This document shows, one piece after another, positions 1 to 8,174 of a stretch of 41,155 nucleotides of DNA. The notes under the pieces are model-generated. The model was given only the letters and a program-made list of their open reading frames with translations. It did no database searches and had not been told where the DNA came from. The stretch is from Lachnospiraceae bacterium. Lineage in GTDB: Bacteria > Bacillota > Clostridia > Lachnospirales > Lachnospiraceae. A program made the position numbers and the translations under genes. Numbering within the stretch: the first letter of the stretch is position 1; each line of letters starts with the position of its first letter. Location of the stretch: NCBI GenBank assembly GCA_017449745.1, contig JAFTFD010000263.1:1-41155 (forward strand), given 5' to 3'.

Positions 1-1837
1 TACGGATGCCGCGAAGGCTTCTGACAGTCTGTACAGGCTCTTCTGCCGCTTCTGAACGGATCTGGTCTGCCGCTGCTGCAGCTTCCGCTTCCCTCGCAGC
101 CTGCTCCAGCCTCTCTTTTTCTGCGATCTCCTCCAGCTGCTTTCTTTTTTCCTGCAGAAAAGCAGTGAATTCCTTCGCGGAAACAGGTTTCGAGAAGAAA
201 TAGCCCTGCACGATATCACATCCCATCGCCTTGAGCGCGTGCATCTGTTCCTCTGTCTCGACGCCCTCCGCGACGATCGGGACGGAAAGGGAATCCGCGA
301 TCTCTATGATGACCTCCACCATTCTCATATCCCGGCTGCCGCTGAACGCGTTGCGGATAAACTGCATATCCAGCTTCAGTACGTCGATCGGCAGATTGGA
401 GATCATGCTAAGGGACGAGTATCCCGTGCCGAAGTCGTCCATTTCGATACAGAATCCTGCCTTCCTCAGTTCCTCGACCTTGCCGATGATCTGGGCGGAA
501 TCATTTGTATAGGCGGATTCCGTGATCTCCAGGTGGAATTCCTGGGGACTTAGTCCGAATTCTGTCATCAGATCAAGAAAATTTCCGAGCAGATTCGGTT
601 CATACATATCGATCCTGGACACGTTGACGGAGACCGGGATCGTGAGCCCCGTCTCCTCTTTCCAGGCCTTGATCTGGGCGGCGGCCGCTCTCCAGACGTA
701 GCTGTCCAGCACCTGGATCAGTCCGTTCCCCTCAAACAGAGGAATAAAGATCCCGGGGCTTATCATTCCCAGCTCCGGATGGTTCCAGCGGACCAGCGCC
801 TCTGCGCCGATCAGGATCGGTCTTTGCGGGCGGACGTCATATTTAGGCTGATAGTAGACAACGAACTGCCGCTCTTCGATCGCCTTGTGGAAATCCTCGA
901 GCAGCTGCTCTTTGTAGATCTCTTTCTCATGTAGGTCGCGGTCATAATAGCCGATCACGCGGGTGAAACTGCTGCGCACGGAATCCGCCGCGTTCTTCGC
1001 GCGGTCAAAGCGCCGCTCGATATCGAGCGACTTGTCGACATCCGAATAGATGCCCATTCTGAGACGGATCCTGTTGTCTCCTTCATCACTGCCTGTAAGC
1101 CCCGCAGAGGCGCTCTCGAGCAGCTCCTGGTGATCCTCCCTGTGCGGGCAGTAGATCAGGAAAGTATCTGCCTCGCGCCTGCAGACGATTCCCCCGGAGC
1201 CCTGTACGATGCTGCGCAGCTTCTGGCCGATGCGCCCCAGGACTTCGTCGCCATAGGCCCTCCCGTAGCGCTCATTGATCATGTGGAAGTGATTGATGTC
1301 CACGATGATCGCGTCCATGGACAGGTCCTGGTGAAACTGATCGAACTGCTCCGCATAGCGGAAAAAGAATTCTTTGTTGTAGAGTCCGGTCAGCGGGTCC
1401 CTCTCTGTCTGGTGGATGATATCGCGGTCCTCAGAGAGCTCGATCGTTCTCTGCACGCGCGCCTGGATCACCTCCGGCAGGGGATAGGGTTTGGGAATAA
1501 AGTCGATCGCGCCAAGTGTCAGGCTCTCCACCTCTGCCGAGCGGTCGCTCGTCATGACGATGACAGGCAGCTTTTCACTGCCATGATTCTCGCGAATATA
1601 ACGCAGCACGTCGAAGCCGTGGATGTCCGGCAGGATCAGGTCCAGCAGGACCAGACAGAGCGTGTTGTGATGGAGGTCGACCAGTGAGATCGCCTCCTGC
1701 CCTGTCTGCGCATACAGGATCTCGTATTTTTCTTCCAGTACACTTCCCAGGAGCAGCCGGTTGACTGCTTCATCATCCACGATAAGGATCTGCCGCTTGC
1801 CTGCCGCAGCATAAAAGTTCACATGGCTGTCCAGCAT
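1..1837 (-). CDS. REC-degenerate GGDEF-EAL response regulator, C-terminus cut by window edge
   Basis: Predicted cytoplasmic response regulator that hydrolyses c-di-GMP. About 612 residues are visible; the 3' end lies outside the window. The start at 1837 follows a GAGAGGG ribosome site. An N-terminal receiver domain shows D21-D22 and the phospho-acceptor D66 (LLDLILPD). A GGDEF-family domain follows, but its signature reads R-E-A-D-T-F, so cyclase activity is unlikely. The EAL domain looks intact: GAEALVRW, the NVS segment, EITES, DDFGTGYSS, KLD, AEGVET and QGYFFSKP are all readable. An Ala/Glu-rich, probably coiled-coil tail follows. The gene starts 15 bases after the TPM-domain gene stops, so the two are probably cotranscribed. 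Phosphodiesterase activity is inferred from motifs. Confidence in the domain assignment is high. Confidence 0.9.
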   Translation of the reverse strand, partial: MLDSHVNFYAAAGKRQILIVDDEAVNRLLLGSVLEEKYEILYAQTGQEAISLVDLHHNTLCLVLLDLILPDIHGFDVLRYIRENHGSEKLPVIVMTSDRSAEVESLTLGAIDFIPKPYPLPEVIQARVQRTIELSEDRDIIHQTERDPLTGLYNKEFFFRYAEQFDQFHQDLSMDAIIVDINHFHMINERYGRAYGDEVLGRIGQKLRSIVQGSGGIVCRREADTFLIYCPHREDHQELLESASAGLTGSDEGDNRIRLRMGIYSDVDKSLDIERRFDRAKNAADSVRSSFTRVIGYYDRDLHEKEIYKEQLLEDFHKAIEERQFVVYYQPKYDVRPQRPILIGAEALVRWNHPELGMISPGIFIPLFEGNGLIQVLDSYVWRAAAAQIKAWKEETGLTIPVSVNVSRIDMYEPNLLGNFLDLMTEFGLSPQEFHLEITESAYTNDSAQIIGKVEELRKAGFCIEMDDFGTGYSSLSMISNLPIDVLKLDMQFIRNAFSGSRDMRMVEVIIEIADSLSVPIVAEGVETEEQMHALKAMGCDIVQGYFFSKPVSAKEFTAFLQEKRKQLEEIAEKERLEQAAREAEAAAAADQIRSEAAEEPVQTVRSLRGIR

Positions 1838-1852
1838 AATACCCTCTCTAGT

Positions 1853-4057
1853 TTAGAATTTGTGACCGCCTCCGGAGAATCCGCCTCCGCCTCCTCCGCC
1901 GCCGGAAAAACCGCCGCCGGAGAACCCGCCTCCGCCTCCGGAGGATACCTCGTGCCTTACCCTTTTCGTGACCGTTACAGCCGCCGCACTCACGACAGCC
2001 GTCGCTGCCACCGCTTCCATAAGCCTTGCTTCCGTAGATTTGATATTCCTGGAAGTAGCCCGGACGATGAAATAGTTGATCATCAGGGCCAGGATCAGGG
2101 CCAGGAGTACCGCACTGATGATCTTCATCGGCTGAGCGATCCTGCCGCCGTCCAGCAGCACCTGCGCCTGATAGAAGGCCTCTGACGCGCAAGAATAATA
2201 ATTGCCCCTGGAGGCGTAACGATAGATATTGTCCGTAATATCATTCGCATAGGGAGCGATGCGCTCTTCGATCCTCCCCGAAGAAAACATCCAGATCTCC
2301 CTGTTGTACATATCGATCAGGAATAGGGCACTGGAATCTTTGGAGATATCCCAGTATGTGCTGTTTGCATAGGACTGGGAGCTCTGCCCGGACGGAGATG
2401 CGCTGACAAAAACCGCATGCCCGTACTCCGTGACCGGCATCATATCCTTGAGCAGCAGGGCCTCCTCATTTGCCGAGAGAAGGTCCTCCTCATCATTGAT
2501 AAACACGCAATACCCTGTCTCCGGATTCGTATACAGCCCTGTCATTCCGCTGATCTCAGCGGCCTGCGCCTTCATGGAAAACAGCGGTGCCAGCATCAGG
2601 AGCAGGACAAGCCCCAGTGTCTGTCCTGTCCCCCGGTTGTGGAATTCAGGGATCGGGCGCGTCGCCAGGAGATTGTATTTCCCGATCAGTCCAAGGAGCG
2701 TGATGCAGATGCTCGAGAGGACCAGAATGGTGCCGCCGTAATAATACAGATCGGAGACCGGATCCGCCATAAAGATCAATACAGCGGCGACAAGGGATGC
2801 GATCGTGCAGCCGCACTGGAAAAACGCAAAGCGGTTTACGCCCGCAAATCCGAGAGCTGTCAGGACCTTTTTGCCGGATTCTGTCTTATCGTCCCCGGAA
2901 GGATCCTCCCCATCATTCTTCTTGCCCTTTCTGCGGTTGAGCAGCCGCAGTCGGAACTGGAACCCCTTGTCATCCAGCCGCTTTTCTTTCCGGTTCATCT
3001 CATACAGATTGAGAAAATAGATGATCAGCGACGCAAATCCCAGGATCATGGAGATCCCCATCAGGGCAGATGCCTTGATAGTCGGCATCATAAGCAGCAG
3101 GATAAAGATCGGGATCGCTGCCAGGAGTGACCCCAGCAGATACCTCTTAGGATCGACCGGAAGGTCTGCCGCCATTTTCCCCGTCTCCCCGTTGACGACG
3201 GCGTAGGCAACTCTGTCTTTATGTCTCCATGTCAGGAACCAGACCGGATACATGGCACTCTGTACGTCGCGCAGCTCGGTATGGAAGGACCTTGACATAT
3301 CATCGGGTTTCGTGACATGGATGCCGTTGTACTGCCGTTTTATTTTCTTAAAGGTCTGCTCATTGATATGTTTCTCCGCGTCCAGCCGGTACAGCTCGGA
3401 ATCCACATCGGCAGTATCCGCATAAAAACCGGAGAGAAAAGCCGGATCGAACGGCTGCATGGTGCGGGCGTTAAACGGCGCGATCACCTCCGCGATCTGG
3501 TCATCGAAAGGGCTCGAAGCGTCGTAGGCAACACCTTCGTAGGATCCGTCCAGGTCGCAGTTCAGCCTGAGATGTTCCGTATAATTGCCTCTCTCCCGCT
3601 GTCCTTTGAGACTCACCCTTCCGGACTGGGAAAAATCATAGGACCAATACGGCAGATAGATTCCCCGGAAGCGGTCCAGAAATACCGGATCCCTGAATTC
3701 CTTAGGCGAGAAGATCGCTGTCCTGGAAGCCTTGCGATAGAGCTCGAGGCAGTCCTCCTTTGTCTTCTTGAAGGGAATGATCTTTTTCGGGCGCTTTGCT
3801 TTATCCATCCTGCCTTCGAGCACAAGAGACGCTCCGCAGTATGTGCAGAAGTCGGTCGCCGCCTGGTCCGTCGTCATGATCTCGCCGCCGCACTGCGGAC
3901 AGGTAAAGATCGTCACGTCAAAATCATCATTTTCTTTCGCTTCTTTCCCTTCTGCAGCTTCATAAGGATCCATTTTTGTCCCGCAGTAGTCGCACACGAG
4001 CTGCTGGCTCGCAATATCGAAGCGCATATCCGCAGCACAATTGGGACATCTGCTCAT
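1853..4057 (-). CDS. Zinc-ribbon, membrane-spanning TPM-domain protein
   Basis: Membrane protein of 734 residues and unknown role. The start at 4057 is chosen because AAGGAGG lies eight bases upstream; an in-frame start at 4078 lacks this. Two zinc ribbons stand at the N-terminus (C4/C7/C22/C25 and C53/C56/C71/C74). A long soluble region follows, then hydrophobic pairs around residues 315-360 and 425-475. A TPM-like domain (about 510-640, with AVFVSASPSG and ALFLIDMYNREIWMFSSG) comes next, then another membrane helix. The tail is almost pure glycine with phenylalanine and serine, as is common in TPM proteins. TPM domains are linked to membrane-protein or photosystem maintenance in other organisms; the bacterial role is unclear. 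It lies just upstream of the EAL regulator. Confidence 0.8.
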   Translation of the reverse strand: MSRCPNCAADMRFDIASQQLVCDYCGTKMDPYEAAEGKEAKENDDFDVTIFTCPQCGGEIMTTDQAATDFCTYCGASLVLEGRMDKAKRPKKIIPFKKTKEDCLELYRKASRTAIFSPKEFRDPVFLDRFRGIYLPYWSYDFSQSGRVSLKGQRERGNYTEHLRLNCDLDGSYEGVAYDASSPFDDQIAEVIAPFNARTMQPFDPAFLSGFYADTADVDSELYRLDAEKHINEQTFKKIKRQYNGIHVTKPDDMSRSFHTELRDVQSAMYPVWFLTWRHKDRVAYAVVNGETGKMAADLPVDPKRYLLGSLLAAIPIFILLLMMPTIKASALMGISMILGFASLIIYFLNLYEMNRKEKRLDDKGFQFRLRLLNRRKGKKNDGEDPSGDDKTESGKKVLTALGFAGVNRFAFFQCGCTIASLVAAVLIFMADPVSDLYYYGGTILVLSSICITLLGLIGKYNLLATRPIPEFHNRGTGQTLGLVLLLMLAPLFSMKAQAAEISGMTGLYTNPETGYCVFINDEEDLLSANEEALLLKDMMPVTEYGHAVFVSASPSGQSSQSYANSTYWDISKDSSALFLIDMYNREIWMFSSGRIEERIAPYANDITDNIYRYASRGNYYSCASEAFYQAQVLLDGGRIAQPMKIISAVLLALILALMINYFIVRATSRNIKSTEARLMEAVAATAVVSAAAVTVTKRVRHEVSSGGGGGFSGGGFSGGGGGGGGFSGGGHKF

Positions 4058-4916
4058 AATCAGCCTCCTTGAGTGCAAATGAATTAATTGCTCTATTCAG
4101 AATTTTATCAGAATTCTGTCTGATTTAGAAGGGAACATGCGGTTTCTCTGTCTATATTACTGAAAAGCGATGAGCCGTACATACGCAGGAACCTGCTGTG
4201 AATGAGGACATAGTTTAAACTATACCCACAACTGTGGACACATATAAAAGTATAGTCCTAAGAAGTAAACTAGACGCCCATACTGAGGTGTGATTACGTA
4301 TGAATCACACATAGACGCCCATACTGACATGTGACTACGTATGAATCACACAAAAAAGTGAATTGCAGATGATTCTAATTCCTGATTCGATACTGATTTT
4401 TGGAATATCTGAATTGCTTTACGGCTGCATTATTCATAATAAGCAAGATACAGATGATTATTTTCTCTGTGTCCAGTGAATTCGAGTAGCGTATAAGGAA
4501 AAAACTACGGATGCATTCTGCCGTGAATCCATATGCAGATGATTTTGGTTCACTTCTTAGTTCATACGGAATCTTTTTTAGTGATCAATACGGATACATT
4601 AATCAATAATTGAAATTGCAGATGAAAATTCTTAAGCTATGCCTCCAGATCATGTGAAAAGGGATAGTTATACGTGTCCACTGTTATGGGTATAGTTTAG
4701 TTCTGCTTCATGCAGATGTATGGATCGCCGCTTAGCCTATAAATTACACATACAAAGGGATTTGAGATCACATGCTCAGCCTATGCACAGCCTGAAGTCA
4801 AATTTTTAAAATTTTCTCTTGTAATTTTGCCCTATTTGTAAGAGAATAGAAAGGTCAGCTGAAAAAGAAAATTATACGGTCATGAACCGGAGCGGCTGAG
4901 AGGGAGGTGAAAACAC
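4058..4916. repeat. Gene-free region with inverted repeats and degenerate tandem array
   Basis: This 859-base AT-rich stretch separates the divergent TPM gene and rpsU. I see no convincing gene. It contains a 30-base inverted repeat (4216-4245 against 4670-4699, 27 of 30 matching), two 41-base direct repeats (4271-4311 and 4312-4352) and a degenerate array of about 84-base units. The array is marked by TACG at 4336, 4420, 4506, 4589 and 4671, and by CAGATG at 4366, 4451, 4536, 4619 and 4713. A weak rpsU promoter could be TTGTAA (4819-4824), 17 bases, GAGAAT (4842-4847). The array's function is unknown. Confidence 0.75.
4271..4352. repeat. Two 41-bp direct repeats, each with a small palindrome
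   Basis: Copies at 4271-4311 and 4312-4352 differ at three positions. In copy one, GTGTGATT (4288-4295) and AATCACAC (4303-4310) form a perfect eight-base stem around a seven-base loop. The stem is weaker in copy two. The pair lies inside the larger inverted-repeat-bounded element. Confidence 0.85.
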
Positions 4917-5090
4917 ATGGCTCATGTTATTCTGAAAGATAACGAGACTCTGGACAGCGCACTGCGCCGTTTCAAGAGATCCTGCGCTAATGCCGGTATC
5001 CAGCAGGAGATCCGCAAGCGTGAAGCTTTCGAGAAGCCCTCTGTCAGACGTAAGAAGAAGTCCGAAGAGGCCAGAAAGAGAAAGCACTGA
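4917..5090 (+). CDS. rpsU: Small ribosomal subunit protein bS21
   Basis: Protein of 57 residues matching bS21: it begins [19 protein letters not shown] and ends in a strongly basic tail ([14 protein letters not shown]). bS21 joins the 30S platform near the 3' end of 16S rRNA and helps translation initiation. The length is normal for the family. The start follows a strong GGGAGGTG ribosome site (4902-4909) at seven bases. It is one of only two plus-strand genes in the window. It stands alone, with a hairpin terminator just downstream that also serves the convergent metA. Confidence is very high. Confidence 0.97.
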   Translation: MAHVILKDNETLDSALRRFKRSCANAGIQQEIRKREAFEKPSVRRKKKSEEARKRKH

Positions 5091-5121
5091 TCGATCTCTG
5101 ATCAGTTCTCAAAGAGCTAAG

Positions 5122-5148
5122 AAAAGCCGCACTGATGTGCGGCTTTTT
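5122..5148. terminator. Bidirectional terminator between rpsU and metA
   Basis: The stem AAAAGCCGCAC (5122-5132) pairs with GTGCGGCTTTT around a TGAT loop. Runs of T on one side and A on the other let it end transcription of both convergent genes. It starts 32 bases after the rpsU stop and ends just before the metA stop. Confidence 0.9.
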
Positions 5149-5151
5149 CTG

Positions 5152-6072
5152 TTATCCGTGGATCTCGTTGATGTCGTACGGCGTCTCCTGATAGACGCAG
5201 TAGTTGATCCAGTTGGCATACAGCTCCGAGCTGTGGCTGCGCCACTGCAGGAGCGGCTTCTCCTCCGGGTCATCGTTCGGGAAGTAATTGACCGGGAGCG
5301 CCGTATCCAGGCCTTTCTTTGCGTCGCGGACGTACTCGTCGCGAAGCGTGTAGCGGTCATACTCTCCGTGCCCGAAAACAAAGACCTGCCTGCCATTTCT
5401 TGCGGTGCACAGCAGAACGCCTGCCTCCTTGGATTCCGCCAGGATCTTGATGTCTTTGCACGCGCGGATCGCGGCGGCCGGAACTTCTGTGTAGCGGCTG
5501 TGCGGCATCAGGAAATAGTCGTCGAATCCCCTGACGAGAGGGTCCTTCCTGTGGGAGACCTTGTGGCTGTAGACGCCGAAAAGCTTCTCGGGAAGGAGCT
5601 TTTTCTCAAGGCCGTAGTGATAATAGAGTCCTGCCTGTGCCGCCCAGCAGATGTGAAAAGTGCTCTGCACATTTGTCAGGCTCCATTCCATGACGCGGCT
5701 CAGCTCGTCCCAGTAGTCCACTTCTTCATATTCCAGTTTTTCCACCGGTGCGCCCGTGATGATCAGGCCGTCGAATTTCCTCTCCTTGATATCGTCAAAG
5801 GCATAGTAGAACTTGCGCAGGTGATTGGAGGAGGTATGCAGCGCTTTATGCGAGCTCATTCGCATAAAGGTGATATCCAGCTGCAAAGGGGTGTTACTGA
5901 GCATGCGCAGCAGATGCAGCTCCGTATCCTCTTTTTTGGGCATCAGATTGAGGATACAGATCTGAAGCGGACGGATGTCCTGATGAATCGCTCTGTTCTC
6001 ATCAAAGACAAAGAGATTTTCTTTGTCCAGGATCTCCTTGACCGGCAGGTCGTTCTGGATCTTGATAGGCAT
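5152..6072 (-). CDS. metA: Homoserine O-acyltransferase MetA, predicted acetyltransferase
   Basis: Cytoplasmic enzyme of 306 residues that acylates the homoserine hydroxyl group, the first committed step of methionine synthesis. The start at 6072 follows GGGAGGAT at six bases; a start at 6099 would have no ribosome site. Catalytic residues fall at the classical family positions: nucleophile C142 (HICWAAQ), H235 and E237 (FGHGEYD). The specificity residue at position 111 is glutamate (TGAPVEKLEY), as in the Bacillus cereus acetyl-CoA enzyme, whereas the E. coli succinyl-CoA enzyme has glycine. An acetyltransferase is therefore predicted. It has its own promoter, and the short leader leaves no room for a SAM or T-box riboswitch. 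Confidence 0.95.
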   Translation of the reverse strand: MPIKIQNDLPVKEILDKENLFVFDENRAIHQDIRPLQICILNLMPKKEDTELHLLRMLSNTPLQLDITFMRMSSHKALHTSSNHLRKFYYAFDDIKERKFDGLIITGAPVEKLEYEEVDYWDELSRVMEWSLTNVQSTFHICWAAQAGLYYHYGLEKKLLPEKLFGVYSHKVSHRKDPLVRGFDDYFLMPHSRYTEVPAAAIRACKDIKILAESKEAGVLLCTARNGRQVFVFGHGEYDRYTLRDEYVRDAKKGLDTALPVNYFPNDDPEEKPLLQWRSHSSELYANWINYCVYQETPYDINEIHG

Positions 6073-6099
6073 AACTATCCTCCCTTCCTTGTTCTGCAT

Positions 6100-6128
6100 A
6101 TATTGTTATTTAATGATGTTAAGGTCAA
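6100..6128 (-). promoter_or_regulatory. Predicted metA promoter
   Basis: On the minus strand TTGACC (6123-6128), a 17-base spacer and CAATAT (6100-6105) fit a housekeeping sigma promoter. The leader would be only about 20 bases. Confidence 0.6.
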
Positions 6129-6135
6129 AAGGCAG

Positions 6136-6160
6136 AAAAGCATGCCGTGCTTGCACGGGC
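6136..6160 (-). terminator. Predicted terminator after ligA
   Basis: On the minus strand GCCCGTGC and GCACGGC form a short strong stem with an AA loop, followed by ATGCTTTT. It lies 23 bases after the ligA stop. The T run is short, so termination may be partial. Confidence 0.55.
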
Positions 6161-6182
6161 AGGCTGTATTGAACCTTATGGA

Positions 6183-8174
6183 TCAGCCGCGCAGCAGGGC
6201 TATATATTCCTCTTCGGTGATGATCTTCGTTCCGACTTCGCGGGCCTTCAGGTTCTTGGAAGACTGGGACGTCGAATCATTATTGATCAGATAATCGGTC
6301 TTTTTCGAGACGCTTCCGGCAACTTTACCGCCGTTCGCCTCGATCTCTGCCTTGAGGGCGTCCCTGTTTTCGTAATGGTTCAGGGATCCGGTAATGACAA
6401 ACGTTTTTCCGGCGATCGCGGATGCTCCCTCTCCTGCCGCGGGCACAGCCGTGCTCTGATCCGCCTCGCAGGTGACTTCCTGCATAAGGGCCGCGAAAAT
6501 TTTCCTGTTCTTTTCTTCCGCGAAATAGCGCACGAAATTTTCCGCGAGCACAGGGCCGATCCCGTCGATCCCTGCAAGAGTGTCCTGATCTGCTGCGATC
6601 ATTTTTTCCGCGTCATCGCCAAAATACATACACAGGAGCCTCGCTCCCGCAGATCCGAAACCGGGGATCCCGAGTGCGGTCAGCACTCTGCGCAGTGTCG
6701 TGTGTCTTGATGCGTCAACTGCGCGGATCAGGTTCTCATAGGATTTCTCCCCGAACCCGTCCAGGGCGCAGATCTTATCTTTATAGGCGTCGAGGTGATA
6801 AATATCCGGAAATTCATGGATAAAGCCCTCGCTGATGAATTTCTCGAGCGTCATCTCAGAGAGCCCGTCAATATTCATGGCGTTCCGGCTGACAAAGAGC
6901 GTAAAGCTCTTGATCCTCTTCGCCGCGCAGTCCGGATTGGTGCAGTACAGGGTCTGTACTCCGTTCTCATCCCGGATCACAGCCTCGCCCCCGCATACGG
7001 GGCACCTGTCCGGGATCTCAAGGGTTCCCGAGCCGGTCAGGTTCTCCGCGATCTGCGGAATGATCATGTTGGCTTTATAGACCGTCAGCCTGTCGCCGAT
7101 CCCGAGCTTTAGCGCCTTGACGATACTGACGTTATGGACGCTGGCGCGCTGGACGGTCGTCCCCTCGAGCTCCACCGGATCAAAAACAGCGACCGGATTG
7201 ATCAGTCCGGTCCTGCTCGCGCTCCATTCGATCTCCCTGAGCACTGTCTCCCTGGTGTCATCCGCCCACTTGAAGGCGATGGCATTGCGGGGAAATTTTG
7301 CCGTCCTGCCCAAAGACTCGCCATAGGCTATGTCATCCAGCAGGAGAACGAGCCCGTCTGAGGGAATATCGTAACCCGCGATCTTATTTTCAAAGTACCC
7401 GATCCTCTCAAGGATCGTATCTGCCGTCACCGGGTGATACTCTACCACATCGAATCCCTGCTCCTTTAAAAACAGGAACTGTTTTTCCCGGGAATTCTCA
7501 AAAACCGCTCCTTCCGCACTCACCAGGGAGAACGCGTAAAACCGGACATGGCGCTGCGCGGTGACCGCATTATTCAGCTGCCTGACGGAACCGCTGCAGA
7601 GGTTTCTGGGGTTCTTGTAGACAGTCTCTGTCTCGGGAAGCGCCGCATTGACTTTCTCAAAATCGGAATACCGGATGATCGCCTCGCCCCGCAGGACAAG
7701 TTCTCCGGTGAAGGGGATCCTGAGCGGGATGTTATCAAACACCCTGGCGTTGCCGGTCACCACTTCGCCGATCTCGCCGTTTCCTCTTGTGACAGCCTTC
7801 TCAAGAGTTCCTCCGCGGTACGTCAGCACGACCGTCAGGCCGTCCAGCTTCCAGGAGAGAAGCCCCTTCTGCGCACCGAGCCAGTCTCTCAGCTCTTCTC
7901 TTGACTTGGTCTTGTCAAGAGACAGCATCGGCTGCTCGTGACGCTCCTTAGGGAGGTCGTCGACCGCTTCATATCCGACGCTAACAGTCGGAGAACCGGC
8001 CAGCGTGATCCCCGTTTCCTTCTCCAGGGCAGCCAGCTCATCATAGAGCCTGTCATATTCATAGTTGCTCATGATCTCTTCATCATGGGCATAGTAAGCC
8101 TCTGCCGCCCTTTTCAGGATCGGTACCAGCTCTGACATCCGGCTGAGCGCCTGATCGTTCGTGATGTCACTCAT
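6183..8174 (-). CDS. ligA: NAD-dependent DNA ligase
   Basis: Seals nicks in DNA using NAD+, in replication and repair. The protein has 663 residues, a normal length. The start at 8174 (MSDITNDQ) follows GGGAGG; an in-frame start at 8270 would run deep into the upstream gene. Domains in order: Ia segment (YEYDRLYDEL), adenylation domain with K109 in KLDG and the TRGNGEIGE segment, OB fold, a four-cysteine zinc finger (CPVC...CTNPDC), helix-hairpin-helix region and a C-terminal BRCT domain. The motif usually read as NPRNxAAGS is NPRNLCSGS here. The start overlaps the end of the RluF-like gene by eight bases, indicating translational coupling. Confidence 0.96.
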   Translation of the reverse strand: MSDITNDQALSRMSELVPILKRAAEAYYAHDEEIMSNYEYDRLYDELAALEKETGITLAGSPTVSVGYEAVDDLPKERHEQPMLSLDKTKSREELRDWLGAQKGLLSWKLDGLTVVLTYRGGTLEKAVTRGNGEIGEVVTGNARVFDNIPLRIPFTGELVLRGEAIIRYSDFEKVNAALPETETVYKNPRNLCSGSVRQLNNAVTAQRHVRFYAFSLVSAEGAVFENSREKQFLFLKEQGFDVVEYHPVTADTILERIGYFENKIAGYDIPSDGLVLLLDDIAYGESLGRTAKFPRNAIAFKWADDTRETVLREIEWSASRTGLINPVAVFDPVELEGTTVQRASVHNVSIVKALKLGIGDRLTVYKANMIIPQIAENLTGSGTLEIPDRCPVCGGEAVIRDENGVQTLYCTNPDCAAKRIKSFTLFVSRNAMNIDGLSEMTLEKFISEGFIHEFPDIYHLDAYKDKICALDGFGEKSYENLIRAVDASRHTTLRRVLTALGIPGFGSAGARLLCMYFGDDAEKMIAADQDTLAGIDGIGPVLAENFVRYFAEEKNRKIFAALMQEVTCEADQSTAVPAAGEGASAIAGKTFVITGSLNHYENRDALKAEIEANGGKVAGSVSKKTDYLINNDSTSQSSKNLKAREVGTKIITEEEYIALLRG

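Noticed and set aside
1130..1687. Long forward frames opposite the EAL gene
   Set aside because: They are antisense to a well-supported gene with clear domain motifs and carry no recognisable protein features.
4365..4720. Possible origin of replication with DnaA boxes
   Set aside because: The TGTGGACA-like sequences do not match the DnaA box TTATCCACA, and no dnaA or dnaN gene lies near.
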